Positions 1 through 11,533 of a DNA stretch of 64,000 nucleotides are shown one piece after another (positions within the stretch are counted from its first letter, which is position 1; the number at the start of each line of letters is the position of its first letter). This DNA comes from Oasisia sp. SBJ-2009 (lineage: Eukaryota; Annelida; Polychaeta; Sabellida; Siboglinidae): NCBI GenBank assembly GCA_964017155.1, contig OZ024861.1, forward strand, positions 18,211,453-18,275,452, read 5' to 3'. The translations under genes and the position numbers were made by a program. Under the pieces are notes generated by a model. The model was not told the origin of the DNA and made no database searches. It saw nothing but the letters and a program-made list of their open reading frames with translations.

Positions 1-600
1 CTAGTGCAGTTGCAATAGTTTTTAAAACAGAAACAGGCAAATATCAACGAATACGTTGTCAATCACAAATATGATAATAACTTGCTCAATAAATCTGAGA
101 AATGTGTTCTTTAACATCAAAGCTGTCATAAACAATTAATCCTAAATACCATGTTGAAACTGCAGGCATAACATGCTGATTAAATAGGGGTATAGGGAAA
201 GCATTCTTAATTTGTTCACCCTGTCTCTCTCCCTGTCAATGATAATAAACTCTGTCTTATCTGCGTTTAACTTTAATATACTCTCAGTCATCCAGTGCAA
301 AACGTCATTAACAGTTAGCGTCTGGAATAGACAAGGATATATAAATCTGTGTATCATCTGTGTAAAAATGATGACGATGACTCAAACGATGGCTATTAAT
401 GAATAAATTCAATGGAGTTATGTACAGTGTGAAAAATAATGGTCCCAAAACTTAACCCTGAGGACCACCACATGAAATATTAAGTGGTGACAAAAAAGAA
501 TTCCCAATCCTAACTCTACCACTAAGATCAAATTTAAACCAACTTAATATTTCGCCAGATACACCATTGCGCAAGACATATGAGCAAGCATGTGATAGGT
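1..600 (-). pseudogene. CR1/L2-like non-LTR retrotransposon RT fragment, degenerate
   Basis: Read on the minus strand, this stretch gives conserved pieces of a non-LTR reverse transcriptase. In order they are a GEILSWF-like block, a GGPQG-VLGPLFFTLY block, the active-site block YTDDTQIYI (YxDD codons at about 353-364), then LHWMTESILKLNADKTEF and KTIATALV near the window edge. This matches the C-terminal RT half of the CR1/Jockey/L2 group. The usual Ser after GGPQG is a stop (452-454), and more stops follow near 30-75, so the copy is dead. It is cut by the window edge on its 3' side and has no endonuclease part on the 5' side. The exact clade is uncertain. Confidence 0.8.
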
Positions 601-1743
601 GTCATACAGAGAACAGTGTGATTATATGTACTGGTTGAACATAGGCAGCAGTATTCACATGGCTGCTCATATTGGAAATGCAAAAGGCATGTACAAAGGC
701 TTCAAGAAGGGAACAGGCCCCTTGCGTGCTTATGTAGATGTAGCTTCAACTTAGTGATAATTCACTGGGGGCAGTTGGGGGCAGAAGGTCCATATTCTCC
801 ATGTTAACGTATAGGACTTCGTTTTGTTTTTGGTTGTAATAATCGAACGGTTCCAGTCTAACTATTTCAGTTATACTGTCCGAAGGATTATTACAAGCAG
901 AAGCAGTGGAACACATTGCCGGTGACAATGATCACGGAAATCATGAATTTTAATCGATTATAATGGTGGTTGCCATGGCAATAGCGGCAAGTACTTGCGT
1001 TTGGCGATCTTGACTAATAATGAAAAGTGCCATTTTTCGCGTAGTACCTGTTTGGGGGCAAACGTACACATGTGTTATGATTATGCGAATTTAGACAACT
1101 TGTCAGATATAAGTGCTTATCGAAACCACAATGTACAGCAATGTAAAATGCAAATCCCGTAAACTATTTTATTGTGTATTATTCTTGTGCCCAGTCCCCA
1201 ATTGTCTCGCTTAGACCCCAATGAGCTCCAATCGCGCGGAGTCACGCCATTTATCGTGACACACTTACGGGCCCTATACTTAAATAGGCTATAAAAACAT
1301 ATTAATAAATAATAAAATGTAAAATTGGTTTTGTGGGTCAAAACTCTCAATAAAGTAATAACATAAATAAATAACTATAACTAAATGAAACAGACTTTTA
1401 CAACGTCACTGACTGATTCAGTCAGATTGACTGGGTGACTGGGAGAGTAGGTGACTGGGTGACTGATTGACTGATTGACTAGGTGACTGGGAGAGTAGGT
1501 GACTGGGTGACTGATTGACTGGTTGACTGACTGGGAGAGTGGCTTTGTAAAATGCTTCTGCAGGCATTGTAAACACTTCCTGTGTCAATGAATTACACAT
1601 GTAGACCTAATGGAACATACATAAAATGTGTGTTTTGTACTGTCAGTGGGGACTGGCCAATATGTTTCATTATTTGCACATCTCCATTTCCAAGCGTCTT
1701 TATCAGTTGCAATGTGTTTCCTGAGAAGGTGTGTTTACTGCAG
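601..1743. other. Non-coding stretch upstream of plus-strand exon
   Basis: I see no gene. At about 1424-1545 there is a short degenerate minisatellite built from GACTGGGTGACTGATT-like pieces. A short piece at about 578-612 resembles sequence at 2010-2040, next to the dispersed repeat at 1950-2236. The rest is AT-rich and featureless; it is probably intron of the gene whose exon starts at 1744. Confidence 0.5.
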
Positions 1744-1843
1744 GATTTCTACTGGGAGTTCAGTGCTGAGTTGGACACACTGATAGGGCTGCATGGTGAC
1801 AGACTGAAGGCACTGCTGTTGGGAGCTGGTCTGAGGTCACTGG
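1744..1843 (+). CDS. Internal exon of unrecognised plus-strand gene
   Basis: A good acceptor (tttactgcag) precedes 1744 and a strong donor (gtacgt) follows 1843. The 100-nt exon reads in phase 0 as DFYWEFSAELDTLIGLHGDR and onward to ...AGLRSLG, and ends in phase 1. It joins in frame to the exon at 2424. The peptide looks like amphipathic helix, without Cys, a signal peptide or a known motif. I do not recognise the family. The 5' part of the gene would lie left of the window. Confidence 0.6.
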
Positions 1844-1949
1844 GTACGTTTATTCCCAGCAAAACCTTCCTTTCAACATGCCACAAACCCATCAAACTGT
1901 GACGTCAGTGTACAGCAGATGGCAGCACTAGTGATTCTGGTGAATGAGA

Positions 1950-2236
1950 CTGTTACGTAGCTTTTGTTTATTTAAAAAAGGATTGGCCTGACAATTAAAT
2001 ACATTCACACATATGAACAAACATGTGATAGGTGTCATGCAGGTTAGAACTGTTACGAAATTTGCCAGATATTATTAATTTGTCCCTGAACTGAAAAGGA
2101 AAAAAAATTAATAGAATTTCTCACAGCGCATTGGTGCATCCATGAGACATGCGTTGGTATTCCTCTGACCTCATTAATATCCAATCACTGTCCACATCTA
2201 CCATCAGAACAGCTTATCTTGATTTGTTTAATGCTC
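1950..2236. repeat. Dispersed ~280-bp repeat, copy 1
   Basis: This stretch matches 6228-6486 in the same orientation with small indels. Shared blocks include 'gaaatttgccagatattatt', 'aatttgtcc(c/a)tgaactgaaa', 'cctctgacctca' and 'taccatcagaacag'. It is an interspersed element, possibly a SINE or MITE fragment. I see no coding capacity, clear terminal repeat or tail. Confidence 0.6.
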
Positions 2237-2423
2237 CTGTGATATATTACTTGCTTTGATATAGATTTTTGCAAGTCATATATAACCATTTGTTAATATT
2301 GAGTGCATAATGACTACTGTCTATGTCCCCTTCGTACTGTCACAGTAGATCAACTTTGTTGACATTCCTCAGCTGCTACTACAGACATAGGACATGTCAC
2401 AAATGTCTCTTTATTTTTACCAG

Positions 2424-2776
2424 GTGAAAAGATGACGACTGACGTGATGCGTTTGGTGTGCACGTTGAAGGTGTTGCTGTGGCTGGCCCCCGAGTTACTG
2501 TCTCCGTTGCTGAAAGTTGACGACAGCCCAGCCAGCCTGTATCAACATCTCGAGGAAGTCTACGATCACATCATGAACGCCCTTTTGTTATCGATGCCGT
2601 ATTCTCGAAAAGACTTCGACCGATTTCCCGCTGATGCGCTCCTCTACTGTCAAGGCGTCATCGAGGAGCATCCTTTGGTGTTCTCACAACTGGAGCTAGG
2701 CCGCACTTGGAGGGCAATCTTGCTGAATCTACGCGTCGGTGCATCACAAACACGCACTCAATACAGACCTGTGTAA
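2424..2776 (+). CDS. Exon of unrecognised plus-strand gene; possibly the last
   Basis: The acceptor (atttttaccag) ends at 2423 and the exon enters in phase 1, matching the donor at 1843, to give ...SLGEKMTTDVMRLVCTLKVL. It continues through LLWLAPELLSPLLKVDDSPA, HLEEVYDHIMNALLLSMPYS and RKDFDRFPADALLYCQGVIE to LGRTWRAILLNLRVG, a helix-rich soluble-looking sequence. The frame then enters the first unit of a 27-bp array and stops at 2774-2776 (TAA within CCTGTGTAA). Either this is the true C-terminus, with the stop supplied by the array, or a donor sits between about 2730 and 2770. I do not recognise the protein. It converges with spon1. Confidence 0.55.
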
Positions 2777-3400
2777 CAACACACTCACTACAGACCTGTG
2801 TAACAACACACTCACTACAGACCTGTGTAACAACACACTCACTACAGACCTGTGTAACAACACACTCACTACAGACCTGTGTGACAACACACTCACTACA
2901 GACCTGTGTGACAACACACTCACTACAGACCTGTGTAACAACACACTCACTACAGACCTGTGTAACAACGCACTCACTGCAGACCTGTGTGACAACACAC
3001 TCACTACAGACCTGTGTAACAACACACTCACTACAGACCTGTGTAACAACGCACTCACTACAGACCTGTGTGACAACACACTCACTATAGACCTGTGTAA
3101 CAACACACTCACTACAGACCTGTGTAACAACGCACTCACTACAGACCTGTGCAACAACGCACTCACTACAGACCTGTGTAACAACGCACTCACTACAGAC
3201 CTGTGTAACAACGCACTCACTACAGACCTGTGTAACAACGCACTCACTACAGACCTGTGTAACAACACAGTCCCTACAGACCTCTGTAACAACACACTCA
3301 CTACAGACCTGTGTAACAACACACTCACTACAGACCTGTGTAACAACACACTCACTACAGACATGTGTAACAACACACTCACTACAGACCTGTGTTACAA
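2757..3400. repeat. 27-bp minisatellite, about 23 copies
   Basis: The unit is 'acagacctgtgtaacaacac' plus 'actcact', with scattered substitutions (aacgcac, gtgacaac). It begins inside the reading frame of the plus-strand exon and supplies its apparent stop codon. Because the unit is 27 bp, two plus frames and one minus frame stay open. Those long ORFs are repeat artefacts. Confidence 0.9.
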
Positions 3401-3593
3401 TATAATTCTATTTACATACATCCTTGTGTACACTTATGTGTAGCTCAGTTTGGGAGACTGTTACCCTCAGTCTAGATGAACACAGCTCAAATCCTCATGT
3501 GTTTGATACTAACATGCTTCTCATCAGCAAATAATTCCACATCCAAATTTGGTAGTTAGTTCCAAGTGCTGAATAGCTTGATCAAGGTTTTGT

Positions 3594-3662
<69 letters not shown>

Positions 3663-4308
3663 ACATTGTGTGTGCATATATATTCAAGAGGTTTATTGGA
3701 CTCCTGTGAGAGTCATGTACTTTTATGAGAGAAGAATGTTGTCTGTATAATAAATGTGGTTATGCTATAATGATGTAGCGCTATATATATATTATAGAGT
3801 GTATTATGTATATGTATGTGTGTATACATAAGTGTAAATACAATTTCTTTCAGGACAAAATAAAATATCTGTTGTTTGTTGTTTAAAGAATATTCATTCG
3901 GTGGTTCAGCCATGCAGTGTAAATGACAATTATACGTGATATTGGAGACATTATCTGAAGAATACAAAATCAGTGAGTGACACCCTGTCAAAAGTCACAT
4001 CATCAGTTGGCATTTCTGTTGCTTTGCACTGAAGCCATATATATGTATACATAATACAATACCATGTTATATATATATAAATTATATATACAGATTTATT
4101 ATATATACGGATTTGTGTATTGTTTGAACATATAAGGTGGTGGGATACATATAATTGATATCAGCTTGTTTGTTATATTATTAATCCTTGTTGTGCTTAG
4201 TTTGTTGTCAACTGTGTCACTGTAGGACAGACCACCCATGTGTCACTGTGTCACAGTAGGACACACCACCCATGTGTCACTGTGAGGTTCTTCTGTCACC
4301 TCATTTAA
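3401..4308. other. Intergenic DNA with (TA)n
   Basis: No gene seen. A (TA)n/(TG)n microsatellite lies at about 3598-3662. A short direct repeat of 'catgtgtcactgtgtcac'-type sequence lies at about 4205-4280. Confidence 0.6.
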
Positions 4309-4733
4309 AGCGACATGGTCCGTTCGTGGCTTTTTATTTTCATTGCAAAATCATGTTATACGGTATAAATTATACCTATTATAGCACCAGTACTTAACTC
4401 TGTTTACACATCAACCACGAGGCGTTTTTGAAACCGTTGTAGGCGTGGTTAAAAGCCCAGAAGGAAATGCATGATCCCGCGATGCAGTATCACGTGAACA
4501 CAAGTTGACGCCACTAACGCCACACCCAGCCAGGTGCAGTTGGTAAAGGTCAAAGGGTGGGTGTCACTCGCGGCGATTTGAGTGACAGCGTATATAAACA
4601 TTCGACGTTTAACATTACGAAGTCAGTTCTGTTTCGATAAAACATTTATTGGGGGACAGGACGCTACAATAGTTATAACTTCTACTGATTAACATGAATC
4701 TACAATAAAAAGCCACGAACGGACCATGTCACT
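4309..4733. mobile_element. 425-bp MITE with ~30-bp TIRs and TTAA target duplication
   Basis: The left end reads AGCGACATGGTCCGTTCGTG followed by GCTTTTTATT. The reverse complement of the right end reads AGTGACATGGTCCGTTCGTG followed by GCTTTTTATT, giving one mismatch in 30. Both ends abut TTAA (4305-4308 and 4734-4737), the target duplication expected of piggyBac-type transposition. No ORF lies inside, so it is non-autonomous. It is in the intergenic space between the two convergent genes. Confidence 0.88.
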
Positions 4734-4737
4734 TTAA

Positions 4738-6227
4738 GGGTGGTCTGATTACAGGTGGAGGTTGGGTCACTCCAGGTGTACAGATCTGACAAGACACATT
4801 GTGACTAAGTAGCTACTTTTAAGAGGTTCACTTGGAGGAATTCTACTGCAATTTTGTATGTTTACAATTGTATAACTTGGAATAAAATATTTTATTCTAA
4901 GATTGTCTTTTTGTGTTAATTATTTATTTTACAAAACAACAGATAGCTAAGTTGCCACAATATTTTGAGTCAACACCTGAATTTTCTGGATTATACTAAG
5001 TTAATTATTCTGAAACCTGTATTGTCGGGTGATAATTATGGGATGTTAATATACAGTAGTTGGATGTTAATTAAGTATCACAAATCTCATGGTACATAAC
5101 TACACATAACCTGATAGCATACAGTCTGTAAAGTAGGTAAACCCAATGAAACATCCGTTGTTGCTCGTTCATAATGGTTAAAATCCTGGTGCAATTTGAA
5201 AGTTCCTTCATTCAGTTCGTTCAATAACCAAACATCATTTCAACAGAAGCTTTATTGGTAAAACTACCGAGGCAAGGCGAGTTGAGCACTGCCCTGTCCT
5301 GTTTAAGGGTGCCATCTTTATGACAACAGACTTCCTGTTACAAAGTAACATAATTCTGGGCAAAAGAACAAAAACCAATATTTGTAATGGTGACGTGTTA
5401 CAAGTGTGCTGTCTATGGCCCTGAACAACTGGACATAATACGTGCTGAAGATTTGTGTCGTTTTTGACACAAAGTTTATTGGAAATGATCTGCTGAATAG
5501 TTGTTTCATTTTAATAAAATCTCGACTCGGTTTTCATGATTATACACACAGAGCATAACCACTTGCTTAAACTGCAAATGTTTTAAATGTCTTAATCTGG
5601 AATACTGGCCCTGCAATCAATGCAAATATCAATTTAAATATATTTTAATTAAACGTTCATCATTGGAGGATAATTATAACACTACATTCTCACCACACGA
5701 ATTGTGTCTATCAGTGTGACAGAGAAAAGACCTTGTTAACAATGCACACAATGACTTCTTGTTATTAATATTTTATTCCTCTTACATATATGTAATAATA
5801 TTATTTATACACAACTTATACAATTGTCTCGTGTCAGTGTGTGGCTGGATCCACTATCACGACACAAACCACCTGAGGTGTGCTGGTCTGCAGGAAACAA
5901 CTCAACCTCAGATTTAACAGGAAAACTATTTGCATATAGTTTTCACCTCAACAAAATATAAATCATGTTGATAAGCCACATAACCATCCTTCGGTAATAA
6001 AATATGTACACACAATCCCTCCTTCAAATTGTTTCGGAGTCGTCAAAATCCACTCAACATTGTCCCCTCAGTTGACCTTGAATCAGGTTAATTCTTTGGT
6101 GTCCACACATCAGTAGTGTGTATCTAATAGTGGCTAAATAATACTCATGCTTCATTTAATCTGTTGTTACCTTGCACATATATGAAGTTTATTTTTGAAA
6201 TGTGAACAGCTTTAAAGTTTTCAGAAC
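4738..6227. other. Intergenic AT-rich DNA, no gene seen
   Basis: I see no coding exon or repeat array. A possible plus-strand poly(A) signal AATAAA is at 4881-4886, and TTTATT (AATAAA on the minus strand) is at about 5772-5777. Neither can be tied to a transcript from sequence alone. Confidence 0.45.
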
Positions 6228-6486
6228 GGCTACGTAGTTTTTATTTCAAAAAGGCTTGGACAAACAATTAAATACAAATTAAATATAAATACAAATTAAA
6301 TACATGAAATTTGCCAGATATTATTAATTTGTCCATGAACTGAAAGGAAAAATAATAGTTTCTTGATTAGAATGTCTGGCAGTCTATTGGTGTTTCCACG
6401 AGACGTCCATGTTCCTCTGACCTCAGTAAAGTCCAACCAGTGTTCACATTTACCATCAGAACAGTTCATCTTCTGACTCACGAGGC
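6228..6486. repeat. Dispersed ~280-bp repeat, copy 2
   Basis: Homologous to 1950-2236 in the same orientation, with an internal duplication of 'aaattaaatacaaat'-like sequence near its start. It lies just beyond the spon1 stop codon, so it may be part of the 3' UTR. Confidence 0.6.
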
Positions 6487-6659
6487 TGAAACTACGATGG
6501 AGTGTACACACAGTGCATCAACATACTGTACAAACTTCTGGTAGAAAACTGGAGGAACTTCACACTAACCACAGGACAAAATCTGCATGCTGCTTTAGAT
6601 TTGCAGTGTGCAAGACTGACACACCACAGCAAGGAGGTCAGACCTGGTGGCGATGACAG

Positions 6660-6950
6660 AAGTCCACCCAGCCAAAGGTAGATACACCTGCATGTGGATC
6701 ACAAGTAGGTTGTCCTGTGAGTGGATCATAATTGGTTTATCCTGTGAGGTGAGTGGGTTCAGCTAGGTTGTCCTGTGGGAGGATCACAAATAGGTCGTCC
6801 TGCACATGAATCACAAGTAGTTTATCCTTTGTGTAGATCACAGGCCTGTTGTCCTGTAAGTGGATCACAAGTAGGTTGTCCTGTAAGTGGATCACAAGTA
6901 GGTTGTCCTGCGTGTAGACAAGTAGGTTGTCTGGTGTGGATCACAGCAAG
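6660..6950. repeat. Degenerate ~30-bp tandem repeat over the spon1 3' end
   Basis: The repeated motif is 'ggatcacaagtaggttgtcc' plus a variable 'tgtaagt'. On the minus strand each unit contains TGTGATCC, and the spon1 stop codon (TGA, 6941-6943) sits in one such motif. The array therefore appears to start at the end of the coding region and fill the beginning of the 3' UTR. Confidence 0.7.
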
Positions 6951-7000
6951 TAGACAGTCCTAGCTGTTAGTCCACTCTGTCTCTCCCCACTTCTTGACTC
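6941..7000 (-). CDS. spon1: spon1 last coding exon (short C-terminal tail, stop)
   Basis: Acceptor tgttgtttgcag lies at 7001 onward. The exon enters in phase 0, matching the donor gtaggg at 11533, and reads ESRSGERQSGLTARTVYLL followed by TGA. The tail has no Cys and no recognised motif. Evidence is the splice phase plus a short ORF, so it is weaker than for the domain exons. An alternative is that the gene ends by read-through of the TSP1-4 exon. The reading frame upstream of the acceptor is also open, through the 33-bp array. Confidence 0.6.
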   Translation of the reverse strand, partial: ESRSGERQSGLTARTVYLL

Positions 7001-7032
7001 CTGCAAACAACAACGTTGTCTTTGAGTGTCTG

Positions 7033-8090
7033 TTACATGAAGTGGCACTAGCAGTAGGCAATGTGTTACATGGAGTGGCACCACCAGTAAGCAGTGTGTT
7101 AAATGGAGTGGCACTAACAGTAGGCAATGTGTTAAATGGAGTGGCACCTGCAGTAGGCAGTGTGTTACTTGGAATGGCACCGGCATTAGGCAGTGTGTTA
7201 CATGGAGTGGCACCAACATTAGACAGTGTGTTTCGTGGAGTGGCACTAGCAGTAGGCAGAGTTTTACACAGAGTGGAACCTCCAGTAGGCAGTGTGTTAC
7301 ATGGAATGGTACCAGCACTAGGCAGTGTGTTAAATGGAGTGGCACTAGCAGTAAGCAGTGTGTTACATTAAGTGGCACAAGCAGTAGGCAGTGTGTTACA
7401 TGGAGTGGCACCAGCAGTAGGCAGTGTGTTACATGGAGTGGCACCAGCAGTAGGCAGTGTGTTAAATGGAGTGGCACTAGCAGTAGGCAGTGTGTTAAAT
7501 GGAGTGGCACCAGCAGTAGGCAGTGTGTTACATGGAGTGGCACCAGCAGTAGGCAGTGCGTTAAATGGAGTGGCACCAGCAGTAGGCAGTGTGTTAAATG
7601 GAGTGGCACCATCAGTAGGCAGTGTGTTACATGGAGTGGCACCAGCAGTAGGCAGTGTGTTAAATGGAGTGGCACCAGCAGTAGGCAGTGTGTTAAATGG
7701 ATTAAATGGAGTGGCACCATCAGTAGGCAGTGTATTACATGGAATGGTACCAGCACTAGGCAGTGTGTTAAATGGAGTGGCACTAGCAGTAAGCAGTGTG
7801 TTACATTAAGTGGCACAAGCAGTAGGCAGTGTGTTACATGGAGTGGCACCAGCAGTAGGCAGTGTGTTACATGGAGTGGCACCAGCAGTAGGCAGTGTGT
7901 TAAATGGAGTGGCACTAGCAGTATGCAGTGTGTTAAATGGAGTGGCACCAGCAGTAGGCAGTGTGTTAAATGGAGTGGCACCATCAGTAGGCAGTGTGTT
8001 ACATGGAGTGTCACCAGCAGTAGGCAGTGTGTTACATGGAGTGGCACTAGCAGTAGGCAGTGTGTTAAATGGAGTGGCACAAAGATAAAA
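7033..8090. repeat. 33-bp minisatellite, about 32 copies
   Basis: The unit is 'gtggcaccagcagtaggcag' plus 'tgtgttaaatgga', with acatgga/aaatgga variants. At 33 bp it preserves frame. On the minus strand it reads in the spon1 frame as an 11-residue Leu/Thr/His/Pro-rich repeat (LTHCLLLVPLH) that stays open into the last exon. I treat it as intronic. Confidence 0.92.
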
Positions 8091-8149
8091 CACCTCAATA
8101 TGAGAGTAACTGGAAAAAGAATGAGACAGGCACAATATGTGAAAGAATG

Positions 8150-11100
8150 CAGGGCTAGTGGGAAGAGCCATGAAAGAGGACCTTGGGAAGAGGTCTGGTG
8201 GGAAGAGCCATGAAAGAGGACCTTGGGAAGAGGTCTGGTGGGAAGAGCCATGAAAGAGGACCATGGGGAGAGGTCTGGTGGGAAGAGCCATGAAAGAGGA
8301 CCTTGGGAAGAGGTCTGGTGGGAAAAGCCATGAAAGAGGACCATGGGAAGAGGTCTGGTGGGAAGAGCCATGAAAGAGGACCATGGGAAGAGGTCTGGTG
8401 GGAAGAGCCATGGAAGAGGACCTTGGGAAGAGGTCTGGTGGGAAGAACCTTGAAAGGGGACCTTGGGAGGAGGGCTGGTGGGAAGAGCCATGAAAGAGGA
8501 CCTTGGGAGGAGGGCTGATGGGAAGAGCCATGAAAGGGGACCTTGGGAAGAGGTCTGGTGGGAAGAGCCATGAAAGAAGACCATGGGAAGAGGTCTGGTG
8601 GGAAGAGCCATGAAAGAGGACCTTGGGAGGAGGTCTGGTGGGAAGAGCCATGAAAGAGGACCATAGGAGGAGGGCTGGTGGGAAGAGCCATGAAAGAGGA
8701 CCATGGGAAGAGGTCTGGTGGGAAGAGCCATGAAAGAGGACCTTGGGAGGAGGTCTGGTGGGAAGAGCCATGAAAGAAGACCATGGGAAGAGGTCTGGTG
8801 GGAAGAGCCATGAAAGAAGACCATGGGAAGAGGTCTGGTGGGAAGAGCCATGAAAGAAGACCATGGGAAGAGGTCTGGTGGGAAGAGCCATGAAAGAGGA
8901 CCATGGGAGGAGGGCCGGTGGGAAGAGCCATAAAAGAGGACCATGGGAAGAGGTCTGGTGGGAAGAGCCATGAAAGAGGACCTTGGGAGGAGGTCTGGTG
9001 GGAAGAGCCATGAAAGAGGACCTTGGGAGGAGGGCCGGTGGGAAGAGCCATAAAAGAGGACCATGGGAAGAGGTCTGGTGGGAAGAGCCATGAAAGAGGA
9101 CCTTGGGAGGAGGGCTGGTGGGAAGAGCCACGAAAGAGGACCTTGGGAAGAGGTCTGGTGGGAAGAGCCATGAAAAGGGGACCTTGGGAGGAGGGCTGGT
9201 GGGAAGAGCCACGAAAGAGGACCTTGGGAGGAGGTCTGGTGGGAAGAGCCATGAAAGGGGACCTTGGGAGGAGGGCTGGTGGGAAGAGCCATGAAAGGGG
9301 ACCTTGGGAGGAGGGCTGGTGGGAAGAACCTTGAAAGGGGACCTTGGGAGGAGGGCTGGTGGGAAGAACCTTGAAAGGGGACCTTGGGAGGAGGGCTGGT
9401 GGGAAGAACCTTGAAAGAGGACCTTGGGAGGAGGGCTGGTGGGAAGAACCTTGAAAGAGGACCTTGGGAGGAGGGCTGGTGGGAAGAACCTTGAAAGGGG
9501 ACCTTGGGAGGAGGGCTGGTGGGAAGAACCTTGAAAGGGGACCTTGGGAGGAGGGCTGGTGGGAAGAACCTTGAAAGGGGACCTTGGGAGGAGGGCTGGT
9601 GGGAAGAACCTTGAAAGGGGACCTTGGGAGGAGGGCTGGTGGGAAGAGCCATGAAAGAGGACCTTGGAAGGAGGGCTGGTGGGAAGAGCCATGAAAGAGG
9701 ACCATGGGAAGAGGTCTGGTAGGAAGAGCCATGAAAGGGGACCTTGGGAGGAGGGCTGGTGGGAAGAGCCATGAAAGAGGACCATGGGAAGAGGTCTAGT
9801 GGGAAGAGCCATGAAAGAGGACCTTGGGAGGAGGGCTGGTGGGAAGAACCTTGAAAGGGGACCTTGGGAGGAGGGCTGGTGGGAAGAGCCACGAAAGAGG
9901 ACCACGGGAAGAGGTCTGGTGGGAAGAGCCATGAAAGAGGACCTTGGGAGGAGGGCTGGTGGGAAGAGCCATGAAAGAGGACCATGGGAAGAGGTCTAGT
10001 GGGAAGAGCCATGAAAGAGGACCTTGGGAGGAGGGCTGGTGGGAAGAGCCATGAAAGAGGACCATGGGAAGAGGTCTGGTGGGAAGAGCCATGAAAGAGG
10101 ACCTTGGGAGGAGGGCTGATGGGAAGAGCCATGAAAGGGGACCTTGGGAAGAGGTCTGGTGGGAAGAGCCATGAAAGAGGACCTTGGGAGGAGGGCTGAT
10201 GGGAAGAGCCATGAAAGAGGACCATGGGAAGAGGTCTGGTGAGAAGAGCCATGAAAGAGGACCTTGGGAGGAGGGCTGGTGGGAAGAGCCATGAAAGAGG
10301 ACCATGGGAAGAGGTCTAGTGGGAAGAGCCATGAAAGAGGACCTTGGGAGGAGGGCTGGTGGGAAGAGCCATGAAAGAGGACCATGGGAAGAGGTCTGGT
10401 GGGAAGAGCCATGAAAGAGGACCTTGGGAAGAGGTCTGGTGGGAAGAGCCATGAAAGAGGACCTTGGGAGGAGGGCTGATGGGAAGAGCCATGAAAGGGG
10501 ACCTTGGGAAGAGGTCTGGTGGGAAGAGCCATGAAAGAGGACCTTGGGAGGAGGTTTGGTGGGAAGAGCCATAAAAGAGGACCTTGGGAGGAGGTCTGGT
10601 GGGAAGAGCCATGAAAGAGGACCTTGGGAGGAGGTTTGGTGGGAAGAGCCATAAAAGAGGACCTTGGGAGGAGGTTTGGTGGGAAGAGCCATGAAAGAGG
10701 ACCTTGGGAGGAGGGCTGGTGGGAAGAGCCATGAAAGAGGACCTTGGGAGGAGGTCTGGTGGGAAGAGCCATGAAAGAGGACCTTGGGAGGAGGTCTGGT
10801 GGGAAGAGCCATGAAAGAGGACCTTGGGAGGAGGTTTGGTGGGAAGAGCCATAAAAGAGGACCTTGGGAGGAGGTTTGGTGGGAAGAGCCATAAAAGAGG
10901 ACCTTGGGAGGAGGGCTGGTGGGAAGAGCCATGAAAGAGGACCTTGGGAGGAGGTCTGGTGGGAAGAGCCATGAAAGAGGACCTTGGGAGGAGGTCTGGT
11001 GGGAAGAGCCATGAAAGAGGACCTTGGGAGGAGGGCTGGTGGGAAGAACCTTGAAATGGGACCTTGGGAGGAGGGCTGGTGGGAAGAGCCATGAAAAGGG

Positions 11101-11430
11101 ACCATGGGAAGAGGTCTGGTGGGAAGAACCTTGAAAGGGGGCCATGGGAAGAGGTCTGGTGGGAAGAGCCATGAAAAGAGACCTTGGGAAGAGGTCTGGT
11201 GGGAAGAGCCATGAAAGAGGACCTTGGGAGGAGGTCTGGTGGGAAGAGCCATGAAAGAGGACCATGGGAAGAGGTCTGGTGGGAAGAGCCATAAAAAGAG
11301 ACCTTGGGAAGAGGTCTGGTGGGAAGAGCCATGAAAAGAGACCTTGGGAAGAGGTCTGGTGGGAAGAACCTTGAAAGGGGACCATGGGAAGAGGTCTGGT
11401 GGGAAGAGCCATAAAAAGAGACCTTGGGAA
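8150..11430. repeat. 40-bp minisatellite, about 82 copies
   Basis: The unit is 'gggaagagccatgaaagagg' followed by 'accttgggaggaggtctggt'. Recurrent variants (cttgg/catgg, gaagaggtc/gaggagggc, agagcca/agaacct) occur in local runs, as expected of unequal exchange. At 40 bp it is not a multiple of 3, yet the unit lacks stops in all three minus frames. This makes ORFs of 400-1100 codons that are repeat artefacts unless transcribed and retained. Confidence 0.95.
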
Positions 11431-11533
11431 GAGCCATGATTGGAAGGTGATTGTGGACAACAGAAAGAGAATCAGAACAAACTACTAACTGGCATGGACC
11501 GTGCCCCACAAAAGAAGAAGGACCTGGCCCTAC

